Source of the DNA: Rhinocladiella similis
Taxonomy: Eukaryota; Ascomycota; Eurotiomycetes; Chaetothyriales; Herpotrichiellaceae
Direction: 5' to 3'
Length of the DNA stretch: 64,000 nucleotides
NCBI GenBank assembly: GCA_024082115.1
Contig: JAMRYE010000008.1
Span: 496,001 to 560,000, forward strand
Shown: positions 23,799 to 33,632 of the stretch, piece after piece
Numbering within the stretch: position 1 is the stretch's first letter
Layout of the letters: every line of letters begins with the position of its first letter
Translations under genes and position numbers: made by a program
Notes under the pieces: model-generated
Seen by the model: only the letters and a program-made list of their open reading frames with translations
What the model was told of the DNA's origin: nothing
Databases searched by the model: none

Positions 23799-25623
23799 TT
23801 ACAGCGAGTACCGGATATTCTTGTTCTGCCAGTCGGTCTCATCTAGCTCAAGCTGCTCAAAGGCGTTCTCTGCGGCTTCTCCCGTCATGACATTGTCGTG
23901 GCCCCTCTCTTGATCACGTTTTCGGTTCCACCAGGCCATGAGCTGCCGCATGGTGAGAATAATAGCAATGTTGAGCACGAAGCAGGCAATCATGACATTA
24001 AACGCCGTCTGACCAAAACAAGTTAGCATATTTTGTGTCACTGTGGCAAGCGTATAACATGAAACGCACCTTGTATCCCGGGGCCTCATGAGCCAGGAAT
24101 GTCTGCGGTCCGATAATGTAGCCCGTACAAAAACCCAAGAAAAGCATTGCGTTGACCGTGGCCTTTTTAGTGTGGCCACAGATATTACTTGAGACCAAAC
24201 TCAAAATGGTGGGAAATGAGCTGGCGTAGGCTGAGATGAGCCACAAACCAGCCAGGCGACTCACTTTATCGCTGGCAGGAAGAAGCTTGATCATCAGAGC
24301 CCCCACAAGAGAGATAAGGTTGAGTAGCGCGATCGAGATACAGCGAGCATCCTTGAACATCACTGATATGGCGACCGTGAAGACGACAAACAGGAGCAAG
24401 AAGGCGCCTTGAGACATTGTGAGGAGCTGGGTTTTGTAGAGGCTAAACCCGAAGCTTTTCAGAATGATGCTTCCAAACTAGTGTGGTTGTCAGCACTTGC
24501 TCAAGCTTTGTCGACATGCACACATAAACTTACCGCTGCGAGACCACCTCCCGGAAGAGTGGTGAATATATTGAGCAAAAAGAACAACCATGTCCTGGGA
24601 TCAATTAAGGCTTCCTTGAATTGTGCACTGCTCCATTTTTGGGTGTCGGCTGAGTGTCGCATGCCTTGTACTCGAGCGAATGCCAAATTTCTTTCTTCGG
24701 CGGTGAGGAACTTCGCCGACTGGGGGTTGTTGGGTAGCAAAAAATACATCACAATCCCCCAAATGATTGTAACCGCACCAAAGATGATGAAGAGAAACTT
24801 CGAAAAGTAAGCATGCAGGTTGAAAGGAACGCAAGACCATGAACCTTACCTGCCAGCTTTTGACCGCACTATTTATGTGTGAGAACCCGTAGGCCAGGAC
24901 GCCTCCGAATATGTACGCGATACTGGCACCTCCATACCAAATACCGTGTCTGAGAGCATGTTCGGACGGCTTGTACCACATCGCGGTGATCATCGTGAAG
25001 CCGGGATTGATCGCTGCCTCGAAGCTGCCGAGGAGAATTCGCAGGACAGATAGAGTTCCGAAGTTGTGTCCGGCAGCCGTACACATAAGAATGCCGCCCC
25101 AGACTATGCTAGAAGAAATCAGTCATCGAAAGCTAATTCAGTTATGCGTGGATACTCACACGGTAAAGACGACTACCTTTGCAGCAGAGAATTTGACGAG
25201 CGCGATTGCAGAAATAGGACTGGCAATCAGGAATCCCACATAGAAAAAGCTCGACACCCACGCGTACTGGGAGCCGCTCAATTTCTGCTTGTGTTAGCAA
25301 GAACACTAAATCTGGGCAGGGCTGAACTTACCGTATCCTCTAAGATACCCATGATGGCTGTGTATCCGAGCGAGGTCTTGTCTAGATATTGGAAGAGGTA
25401 CAACAAGAACATGACTGGCATCAAGCTATCGTGTGTTAGAATTGACATTCTGGGCATAGCAGTAGGCATTGACTGACTGCAAATCAATCTTCCTCACGAG
25501 TCGTCTTTCCTCAGCCGGCGCGAGGTAAATGGTTCCCGATGCGTCTTGCTGACCAGATTGAGACATCACACAGTCCATATCAACCTTGGTGTCACAAAAG
25601 GTCTTCTCTTCGGTAGAAGCCAT
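23799..25623 (-). CDS. MFS permease, anion:cation symporter family (second copy)
   Basis: Importer of the same broad family as the permease at 20400 but clearly diverged. Seven exons on the minus strand, 25623-25478, 25425-25332, 25284-25160, 25108-24850, 24797-24534, 24477-24070 and 24008-23799, give 501 residues. A short N-terminus leads into the first segment (LMPVMFLLYLFQYLDKTSLGY). The typical FLYVGF-like stretch (FFYVGFLIASP) and RILLGSFEAAINPGF follow. The exon 3 acceptor could also be three bases upstream, adding one Gln. The gene is divergent from the amidohydrolase across 577 bp holding two exact and one degenerate CGGGTAC palindromes. This suggests that it imports the amidohydrolase's substrate (inference). 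Confidence 0.87.
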
Positions 25624-25949
25624 GATCGTTGCGGCAGAGAACTGATAGTGATCGCTGAAAGTGTATGTTGCACAGATTCAGATTCAGAATAGGTGCATCT
25701 CGTCAAATGCGGGAGCTCGCCATTTTTATGCCCAAGGTTGTGCCCAGCGGAAAGAGTCTCGTTCGCAACCTTTCGAAGTTATCGGAGCCCGATACCAAGC
25801 TCATTGCCCGCGATAACCGATCAATATTCGTCCAATATCGTGCCCTATTGAGTACTGTAGGGGCTGACCAAAGCGGTGGCAAGGGTTTCCACGGGTACCT
25901 CTACCTGTCTCTTGTTGCTGAAATCCCCCATATCTCGAGGCGAATCGGG

Positions 25950-25965
25950 CGGGTACACGTACCCG
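25950..25965. promoter_or_regulatory. palindromic operator CGGGTACACGTACCCG (site B)
   Basis: The seven-base arms are identical to sites A and C, with centre CA/CG not symmetrical. It lies 236 bp before the amidohydrolase start and 327 bp before the MFS start. Confidence 0.6.
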
Positions 25966-26036
25966 ACTGTGCCAATCAAATAAGCAGATACCCCTATAGA
26001 TATTTTCGCCACCATCGTGACACCTGAAAAATGCAG

Positions 26037-26052
26037 CGGGTACTGGTACCCG
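26037..26052. promoter_or_regulatory. palindromic operator CGGGTACTGGTACCCG (site C)
   Basis: Same arms, two-base centre TG. It lies 149 bp upstream of the amidohydrolase start. Confidence 0.6.
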
Positions 26053-26200
26053 TTGATTAGCGCGGGGGCTTCAGACTGCCTTCCGGTCCATGGGTTACCA
26101 CGACCATGATCTACCTTGGTCGACGACTTATTATGTCGACATGTTCTAGTCAATCCTCCCTTCTTCAGACAACGATCGACTACTCTGCACACCTTTTGCC

Positions 26201-27547
26201 ATGGACAGACCGGTTCAGCCAAAGGCATCATTCCTGGAAGATATCGCGACCCCTTGGAAACTTCCGTCCCAGCCAAGGTACGTATTTCTGGGGGCCAATC
26301 TGGTCGATCCAGTTCAGGGCGTCGTTATCGAGAACGCAACCATCCATCTTTCTCAAGGCGTCGTGGTATCTGTGAATGGACGACGTGAAGAGTGGGAAAA
26401 TGACCCTAACACCGTTAAGGTTGACCTGCAAGGGAGGTATGTGTGTCCGGGGTTGATTGATTGTCACGTCCACCTGGCTGCGGTCCCAGGCGAGAAGGAT
26501 CTGCGAGAATTGAAGGGTATGAGTCCGTCTGTCTCTCTCCTACGCCAACCTCAAGTCTGTAGAGCCATGCTTGAGCGCGGGTTTACGACCGTACGAGACT
26601 GTGGAGGCGCAACACTGGCTTTGAAAGAGGCAATCGAACAGCATGTGCACCCAGGGCCTCGCATCTTTCTCGCCGGACACGCTTTGTCGCAGAGTGGTGG
26701 ACACGGAGACATGCGGGAAAAGCACGACAGCAGTGAGTGCTGCGCCGCGAGCGTTCTGAACATCGGAAAGGTTGTCGACGGTGTGCCGGAATGTCTCAAA
26801 TACGCACGAGAGGAGCTCCGTCAAGGTGCCGACTTTCTCAAAATCATGGGGGGCGGCGGCGTGGCCAGTCCCACCGACAAGATCGAACACATTCAGTTCT
26901 CCGATGAAGAAATCAGAACCATTGTGATGGTGGCGTCGAATGCAGGTACCTACGTTACTTCCCATGCGTATACGCCACAGGCGATTCAGCAGGCGCTCCG
27001 GCAGGGTGTTATGGGCATCGAGCATGGGAATTTGATCGACGAAGAGACTGCCAAGCTAATGCACGAGAAGGGAGCATTTCTGACACCAACTCTCGTCACG
27101 TATGCTACCATGGCGCAGTTTCCGGGGTTTCTGCCTCCAGCCTCTGCTCGAAAGAACCAAGAGGTGTTGGAAAAGGGGTTGCATGCTCTTCAACTTGCAT
27201 CAAAGAACAAGGTCAACATATGTTTCGGCACCGATCTGTTAGGAGTGCTTCAGTTTGCCCAGTCCCGCGAATTTGGTCTGCGGAGTAAGATCCAATCTCC
27301 CAAGGACATTCTCCAAAGTGCTACGATCAACGCTGCTCGCATGCTTCGGCAACAAGACTTTTTGGGTCAGGTCTCTCCGGGATTTGCAGCGGATCTCCTG
27401 ATCTTGAAGGCAAACCCTCTGGAGGACATTACTCTGTTGGACAATCCCGATCAGAACGTGCTGGCAACCATAAAGGATGGACGGGTCGTGGCGACCAGAT
27501 GGTCGCAACTCAGATTGGACGTCAAGAGGCTTGCTAAACTCGCATAG
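26201..27547 (+). CDS. metal-dependent amidohydrolase (binuclear, Xaa-Pro dipeptidase/imidazolonepropionase-like)
   Basis: Single exon, 448 residues. The metal centre of a binuclear amidohydrolase is complete: H89 and H91 (DCHVHL), the carboxylated Lys candidate K214 (LKIMGGGG), H255 (TSHAY), H275 (IEHGN) and D345 (FGTD). A small beta domain flanks the barrel at both ends (YVFLGANLVDP and SPGFAADLLILKANP). There is no signal peptide, so the enzyme is probably cytosolic. The family cleaves amide bonds of N-acyl or peptide-like substrates; the real substrate is unknown. Its promoter shares the CGGGTAC palindromes with the divergent permease and the GAF gene, and a Zn2Cys6 regulator lies just downstream. 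Confidence 0.9.
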   Translation: MDRPVQPKASFLEDIATPWKLPSQPRYVFLGANLVDPVQGVVIENATIHLSQGVVVSVNGRREEWENDPNTVKVDLQGRYVCPGLIDCHVHLAAVPGEKDLRELKGMSPSVSLLRQPQVCRAMLERGFTTVRDCGGATLALKEAIEQHVHPGPRIFLAGHALSQSGGHGDMREKHDSSECCAASVLNIGKVVDGVPECLKYAREELRQGADFLKIMGGGGVASPTDKIEHIQFSDEEIRTIVMVASNAGTYVTSHAYTPQAIQQALRQGVMGIEHGNLIDEETAKLMHEKGAFLTPTLVTYATMAQFPGFLPPASARKNQEVLEKGLHALQLASKNKVNICFGTDLLGVLQFAQSREFGLRSKIQSPKDILQSATINAARMLRQQDFLGQVSPGFAADLLILKANPLEDITLLDNPDQNVLATIKDGRVVATRWSQLRLDVKRLAKLA

Positions 27548-28121
27548 GACGGCGACAGCACCTCTCGAGATTTGATTCGGTAGGCTTCTTGATGGTAGTT
27601 CTTTCTGCCATGTTGACGCATGGCACGTATGAAGTGATAGGGTGACCTGCTTATCTCCTGCGCATTTTTGCGTTATGATCGTTTCAGATAGAGGGCGACA
27701 CGTACGGCGCGCAGATAGTGTCCTACGGTAGTGAGTTGAAGTTCTGTAGGCAGATAAAACATCCTTAGGAGTTGGGCAAGAGATCAAGTGTTGAGAAAGC
27801 ATACCGTAGGCCACAAGGAGGAACCAACTGGTCGCTTAAAGCAGCAGCGAATCGGGAACAGAATTGGTGATGACAGATTCCGTACTTGGCCAAATCTATT
27901 GTCTTCACTTTCCTCCACCCAGTTCGAAGTGTCAGAACCATCCAAACCATGTCAATCGGGCAATGACTCGACCCAAGTCGATGCGCATGAAGTTGATGTC
28001 CAGTCAACAGCCCACTGAATTGATGCCGCTGTCAATGACCATGGAAGACTGCCTTTAAAAGAGATCACTATCAAAACAGATACACTGTTAATCGAGTTCT
28101 AATCGAACGCTATCGAGGGCA
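27548..28121. other. intergenic region before the second regulator
   Basis: About 570 bp. No gene and no exact copy of the CGGGTAC palindrome seen. Confidence 0.45.
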
Positions 28122-30437
28122 ATGCCGCCTGGTAAGGTTCAGTCTTCGAAACGAAATCGACCACATGTACCGCTAGAAAAGAGGAAGAGGACAGTTCAAG
28201 CGTGCGTTCCGTGCCGGGTAAGCAAAAAGAAATGTCGACCAGGGCCCCGAAACCAATGTGCGAGTTGCGCGCGATCCAGACAAGCTTGTGTGTTTGAAAG
28301 CATTCCCGCAAGGGGCCATGAGGCCCATCAGGAGTCGCCGAAAGGACCCAACCTGCCAGAATCGACACCTGACCCATTCCTATGGACACATATAGCAAAG
28401 GATGTCTCCGTCCGATTCAACGAGATTTGTCCCAGAAACACCTTAGATCCGAACCACTTCTCCATATTGTCTGGCCTCTTCCGCGAAGCTGTCGGCGCCA
28501 AAGGTCGACGACCCGACCTCAACCACGACACTTCCGACCTTGAGTCAACGGCTTCCAGGTCAGCTGTCGGTAGGCAAACTTCTCTCAGTGTCTGGCTAGT
28601 GGTTGACTTAGCGCACAGAACGCGACATGTTACTCTCCCAGCAAGAATTTTTGACTGCTGTGTCTGAGACAATCGCTCCAGATCATCCTCGGAACGATAA
28701 AGTAAGTGGATCCTAACGACCTAGTTAGAAGATTCCTAATACTTTATCCAGAGCCTCTCGCCGGTCCATAACTTGCAATGTCGCCAGGACTCGAGGTTGC
28801 TTGCTGCAGCCTCAGCCAAACTTCCACCATACCAGGAGGCCGTGTCTCTTACCGATGTTTTCTTCATGTATCTCGAATCCAATTGGTACTACTTTGATGA
28901 ACGCTGGTTTCGTGACTTGCTGGTGCAAGCTTACCAGGAAGAATCTCTGGCACCACCAATCCAGTGCACAACCCTCTGCTTGGTGTTCCTGGTGCTCGCC
29001 CTGGGCGAATCTTTCTTGCACGTCAACCAGTCGAATCCGGTGGATTCATGTGAACAAGACCTTGCCCTTGGAGAGCTTCCCGGAATTCATTCCTACCAGG
29101 TAGCCATGGAATTAATGCCTAGCGTCCTAAGTACCACCACCGTAGAGAGTGTGCAGTGTTGCCTCTTGAAGGCATTGTACGTCCTTCCAACTCAGAACAC
29201 CTCTCATTTTTACACCTGGTCGGGACTTGCGTTGCGTCTAGCAGTCAGTCTTTCGCTTCACCTCAATACAACTGACAATAAAGTTACGCCTGAGAGTCGT
29301 GAAGTGTCAACTAGAGTATTCTGGACAGCCTATTGCATTGAAAGGTCAGAATCATCAAATATGTCAATGTGCACGAGTTAACATCTTTCAGACGATCATC
29401 GGTTGTAATGGGATTCCCGACAATGCTACAAATGAAAGATATCACTGCTCCTCTCCCTCGGAGGATGTCAGGCTTGGACAAGGCTCATCCCCAAAAGGTC
29501 GATCGCCTCATCGCCTTCACGAAACTAACATTGGTCATGAACAAAGTCACCGAAGCAAGGTGGGCTTTCCAACTTCGACTTTTTTGAATTCACGGTTACT
29601 AATACAATACATAGTCCAGTCGAGCAAGACCCGGACAAGTTTTCCTGGGCGTGTTTAACCCTCGAGGGTTGGAAGCAGTCTCTCCCGGCCCACTTAGCTG
29701 CTCTAGATACTGCGTCCTTGCGGGCGACTGCTCATCTTGATATCATGTACCAAATGATTTGGATCTATATTGGCCGAGCCGCCCTACTACGTCTTGTTCG
29801 AAAGCGGCTTCGTCAAACTGAAGCAGAGGGAAAAGCCGATCTGACCATGAAATCTACCACTCAAAAACTCGCAGAAAGATGCATCAATGCTGCCCATGCC
29901 ATAATCGAATGGATTGACCTTCTAAGCAGCCACAATCGGCTTGCCAAATTCTCCTACACAGACTTCCACTCTTGCTCCTCTGCAGTAATCGTCCTGCTAC
30001 TGAATGAGGTATCCTACACACGAAATGTATCCTCATCGTTCATCAATCACGGCATTGACGCTCTGCGATTTATGGCAAGTGGGGGTCAGCTTGCCAGAGA
30101 TGGGCTCCATTTGGTTGAGCGCCTCCGCGCCAGTATTCGCAAATCTGACCGTCAAAATGAACGCAACGTATTAGGACAAGATAATCCAATATTGGCAGCC
30201 CATCACAACAATGCAGCAGAAGTCCCAGCTTTATCACCACAAGATGCTGTCGAGTACACTCCTACTGACTTTGCAAACTTTGACCCAGCATTATTCAGCG
30301 ACCTGGAGCCTTCATTACTCCAACACTCCAGTCAAGATCTCTCCCTCTTTGGTTTTGACGTTTTCTTCCCCACGGACGAAGCAGATGGCTCCCTATGGAG
30401 CTGGGAGGATCCAATGAACCCAGCGATGCGGTGGTAG
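28122..30437 (+). CDS. Zn2Cys6 fungal-specific transcription factor (second of island)
   Basis: Nuclear regulator. The zinc cluster is C28, C31, C38, C46, C49 and C56 (CX2CX6CX7CX2CX6C), with basic residues before it. Five exons, 28122-28569, 28619-28701, 28752-29344, 29392-29559 and 29615-30437, give 704 residues. The fungal-specific domain is recognisable around LTDVFFMYLESNWYYFDERWF and SGLALRLAVSLSLHL. The C-terminus is acidic (WSWEDPMNP). Its position next to the amidohydrolase makes it a candidate reader of the CGG-N10-CCG palindromes (inference only; the regulator at 15998 is the alternative). Confidence 0.87.
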
Positions 30438-30662
30438 GCTACCACCATTGATTGTCGGGCTCTTCTCGGTGAAGTGCTCGACCAACAGGGAAAGCGAGAT
30501 CTGCCTGCGCATGCATCAGCCAGCTCGTCGCAACCTTCCACGTCAATCAGACCTGCCATTGCAGATAGTGAGCAGTCTGGCGAAGGGTTAGAAGCTTCTT
30601 TTTCTGAAAGGCTCAAGCTTGATGCTGCAGACATTACTTTGACGCAAGTTGGACCCGATCCA

Positions 30663-31845
30663 ATGCTCTTGGCCACGCTAACCCTGAGACCTAGACCCGA
30701 AGACACAATTATCGCTGTGATGGGCGTGACCGGCACCGGAAAGAGTTCTTTCGTCCAATTGTTCACTACGGAGCCCGTTGGGATTGGCAGCGGTTCACAA
30801 TCTTGTAAGTTGCGTTGAACCCTCAATTGGTCGATACTGAATCTGCAAAGTCACGGCACAAGTGGCTATTTTCCAGTGCAAGATACCGAATACTGCAGAA
30901 GATTTCTATGTATTAGACACGCCTAGCTTTGAGGATGGCACCAGGTCTGACCAGACGATACTTTGCGAGCTGTCCAGCTGGCTGACCAAGACATATGCGG
31001 AGGATGTAAAGCTTTCAGAAATCATCTATCTCCACAGGATAGTGGATGTCAGGTTTTCCGGCTCATCCATGAGAAACTTAACCATGTTTAAGAAGCTGTG
31101 CGGTGAACAGGGCCTAGCATCAGTCGTTCTTGCGACCTTATTTTGGAATGTGGTTCCACGTGCAGTCGGAGAAGACCGTGAACTACAACTGATATCAACA
31201 CCATCCTTCTGGGGCTCAATGATTGCTCGCGGTAGTCGACTGTTTCGGCATGATGCGGGCGAGAAATCTGGGATCGCAATAGTTCAATGTCTTTTAGGAC
31301 GCAAGCGGAAGTCGGTCTTTGCCATCCAGCAGGAAATGGTTGATCAAAGGAAAACTTTGGAAGAGACTGCCGCTGGCATAGAGCTGACAAACCGGCTGGA
31401 AACGCAGCGTCGCATTTATGAGAGGGATCTCAAGGACATCGAGCAGGATATGGCTGTGGCTCTCCGAACAAGAGATAAGCAGCTGCTGCATGAGTTGGAG
31501 ACATGGAAGCGAACGAACGAACGCATGATACAGAAGCAAACGCAGGACGGAAAGAAATTGAGCATGGATGCAGCTGCCTTGTGGCGGGACCATCAGGCAG
31601 AACGTGAGCGAGGACTCAGAGCGGCCTCAGAACAACTGAAGACGCTGGAATACACCATGCAACTGAAAAAGAAGCAGCAGCAGCAGCAGCAGCAGCAGGA
31701 GACCGAGTCGGCGGAACAAGACGAAACTTACAACAAGGAATTGGCTCGGTTGAAAAGCGAGGCCATATGCAGTGCTTTGCGGCGATCGAAAGTCCGCTTC
31801 GCAAAGAAGACAGTGCGAAACGATGTTGCGGGCGCAATACTATAA
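30663..31845 (+). CDS. P-loop GTPase-like protein with coiled coil
   Basis: Exons 30663-30804 and 30851-31845 give 378 residues from the first in-frame ATG. The Walker A/G1 motif is MGVTGTGKSSF and a switch II-like motif is DTPSFEDG. The stretch IIYLHRIVDVRFSGSSMRNLTMFKKLCGE is typical of fungal AIG1/septin-like orphan GTPases. The C-terminal half is a long coiled coil with a Gln run encoded by CAG repeats near 31675-31699. The function of the group is not known. The frame stays open upstream to 30438, directly behind the stop of the regulator gene, with no ATG, so the true N-terminus may be in an unrecognised upstream exon. The residues upstream (ASASSSQPSTSIRPA) look like real disordered protein. 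Confidence 0.7.
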
Positions 31846-32375
31846 TCTTTTCTGCGGTTGAAAGGAGTCTTTGTCAGCGAAATGAAGGTCAAGAATAGAT
31901 TCTCTCACAGCCGCGTGCGTGCGTTCTTTGGGACTCGGTGAGAGCACATACGCTCAAGGGGTTGTTTACGATTCCAGAAACGCGAATGCAAACAACACAT
32001 TTTGTGATGACTCGAGAATAGAGAAACTCAAAGTCTAGGACTCGGCGTAACAAGCCGAGTCACTGACCATCAAAGTAGGTTGGATCACCTTTCAGGCAAT
32101 GTACCTTTGACCACTTACATTGACGATTGTATTATACGCGACGCGAAGTGAACAACATGATGTTCGTCTTTTGTCAGGTTCTTGCAGATAATTATGACAC
32201 GGGAAGAGGGGAAAAAGACATGATGATTCCATGTAGCTTGCAGATTTGAATGTTTTTTTGGTACAAGACTCGATGTTTCTATTTCCCAAAAGTATCCAGT
32301 ACTTTCAGTCCTATGTGTGGTTCCTCATCTCATCGTTAACGCTTCACACTTTCGTACTCGTACCCAAGACGGAGA
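31846..32375. other. convergent intergenic region
   Basis: About 530 bp between the 3' ends of the GTPase and the LPMO. An inverted pair, GACTCGG / CCGAGTC, lies at 32039-32061 (hairpin loop of a few bases) and could act in 3' end formation. No gene is supported. Confidence 0.4.
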
Positions 32376-33632
32376 TCAGACCTTCATGAAAGATGACATG
32401 CGACGTCTCAGCCGACCTGCGGTCATGCCCAAGTCGTTTGACACGCCGGGAGTACATTTTGTGCCTGCTGCCATTTCCATCGTCACGCTCCATTCACCGC
32501 TGCTGCATCGTTGGAAAGAGCCTCCATCAGCAGAACACGACCATTGGCCCTCCACCGAGCAAGCCCCAGATTGAGTTCCTGTCTCAGATCCAGAACTTGA
32601 AGGTTGTTGAGCGGCAGTGGGAACGGCCACTGGGGCGGGCTGACTGACTGACCCGGCAGCCGCAGCGGACGTAACGAAGATGCCAGGCGATACTGGTCTC
32701 GAGGTCTCAGTGACGAAGGTAGTTGGTACTGGGGCGCCTGCTGGGGGTACCGATTGGGTAGGCTGAGGCGAGCCGGATTGGTTTGAGCCGTTTGGAGGAC
32801 CTCCGGCGACACCTGGCTGTGCGCTTGGCTGGCTTGGCTGAGAGGTGCCTCCAGGGAACGATGAGGGTACTTGCGAAGGAGCTGGGTTGCTGCCTGAGCC
32901 ACCCGCACCACCGAGCGCGGTGTAGGGACCGGCTCCGGCCTTCTGAACGTACGCGCCTGGGTTTGGATACTCGTAATCGAACCCTTCAGGGGTCACGCAG
33001 TCGTTGATAGATGCGAGATTACAGACGAAAAGGTCGGGGAAGCTGGTTTGGCGTTTTGACATCTGTGGAGTCTCTACCGGCTCTTCCACCTCTCGCTTCG
33101 CCTTCTTGGACGCGGTGACAGTGAATGGCGCACAGTTCATATAGTACTCTCTGTTGCCAACCTTGTTGATCCATGACCAAGCGAGGGTGTAGTCGCCTGG
33201 AGCAATGCCGTCTGGAACAGTAAATTGGAAGGTGGAGGCGCCGTCACCGTTGGGGTCTGCAGGAAGGTTTCCAGGTACGTTTGCTGGGCATCCGCCTTCA
33301 ATAGACTTGATGACCATCCACTTGGAATCTTTGGTAGGTTGTAGATCGGTCGTCAGGCTGACTTGGCAAGAGCCACCGCCGTGAACAGCTGAACCAGTAA
33401 AGCTCAAGGTTTGGGGTTCGCCAATGGCTGCAACGTTCTGGGCACCTTCTGCATCATAGACTCCAGATCGTTGTTTGCAAGGGAAGTCAGAGCCGTCGGC
33501 TAGCAGTGGTGAGTTGTTGAGGGTGCTCTTGCCATAAGGGACAGGAGACTTCATGATCATGTGAGCATTGGTAGTCGCGGCGAGGAGGAGGATGATGGAG
33601 GCCGTAGCCATGTTCTTGATTGAAGGCGCCAT
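32376..33632 (-). CDS. AA11 lytic polysaccharide monooxygenase with C-terminal X278-like module
   Basis: Secreted copper enzyme that cleaves chitin oxidatively. Single exon, 418 residues from the ATG with an ideal context (CAACCATGGCG); an upstream in-frame ATG would bury the signal peptide. The signal peptide is residues 1-23, and cleavage after A23 exposes H24 (AHMIMKSPVPYG), the first residue of the histidine brace. The second copper His is H84 (SAVHGGGSCQ). The DGSDFPCKQRSGVY block is typical of AA11. After the catalytic domain (about 24-225) come a basic KKAKREVEE stretch, a long Ser/Pro/Gly linker and a small Cys-rich module (about 365-410, CSVEGQWSCSADG, FQRCSSGEW) like the X278 chitin-associated module. 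Confidence 0.9.
   Translation of the reverse strand: MAPSIKNMATASIILLLAATTNAHMIMKSPVPYGKSTLNNSPLLADGSDFPCKQRSGVYDAEGAQNVAAIGEPQTLSFTGSAVHGGGSCQVSLTTDLQPTKDSKWMVIKSIEGGCPANVPGNLPADPNGDGASTFQFTVPDGIAPGDYTLAWSWINKVGNREYYMNCAPFTVTASKKAKREVEEPVETPQMSKRQTSFPDLFVCNLASINDCVTPEGFDYEYPNPGAYVQKAGAGPYTALGGAGGSGSNPAPSQVPSSFPGGTSQPSQPSAQPGVAGGPPNGSNQSGSPQPTQSVPPAGAPVPTTFVTETSRPVSPGIFVTSAAAAGSVSQPAPVAVPTAAQQPSSSGSETGTQSGACSVEGQWSCSADGGSFQRCSSGEWSVTMEMAAGTKCTPGVSNDLGMTAGRLRRRMSSFMKV

Larger units (their letters stand above)
25624..26200. promoter_or_regulatory. divergent MFS/amidohydrolase promoter with a palindrome array
   Basis: A 577-bp divergent promoter. It contains the palindromes at 25950-25965 and 26037-26052 and a degenerate copy at 25893-25908 (CGGGTACCTCTACCTG, 12 of 14 arm positions). 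Centre-to-centre spacing of the exact sites is 87 bp. Confidence 0.55.

Noticed and set aside
26540..27025. 161-codon minus-strand frame
   Set aside because: Antisense shadow of the amidohydrolase, whose metal ligands fix the coding strand.
30435..30437. Stop-codon read-through joining the Zn2Cys6 regulator to the GTPase-like protein
   Set aside because: The frames match, but a one-in-three coincidence explains this; the TAG context is not a known read-through signal and both proteins are complete families on their own.
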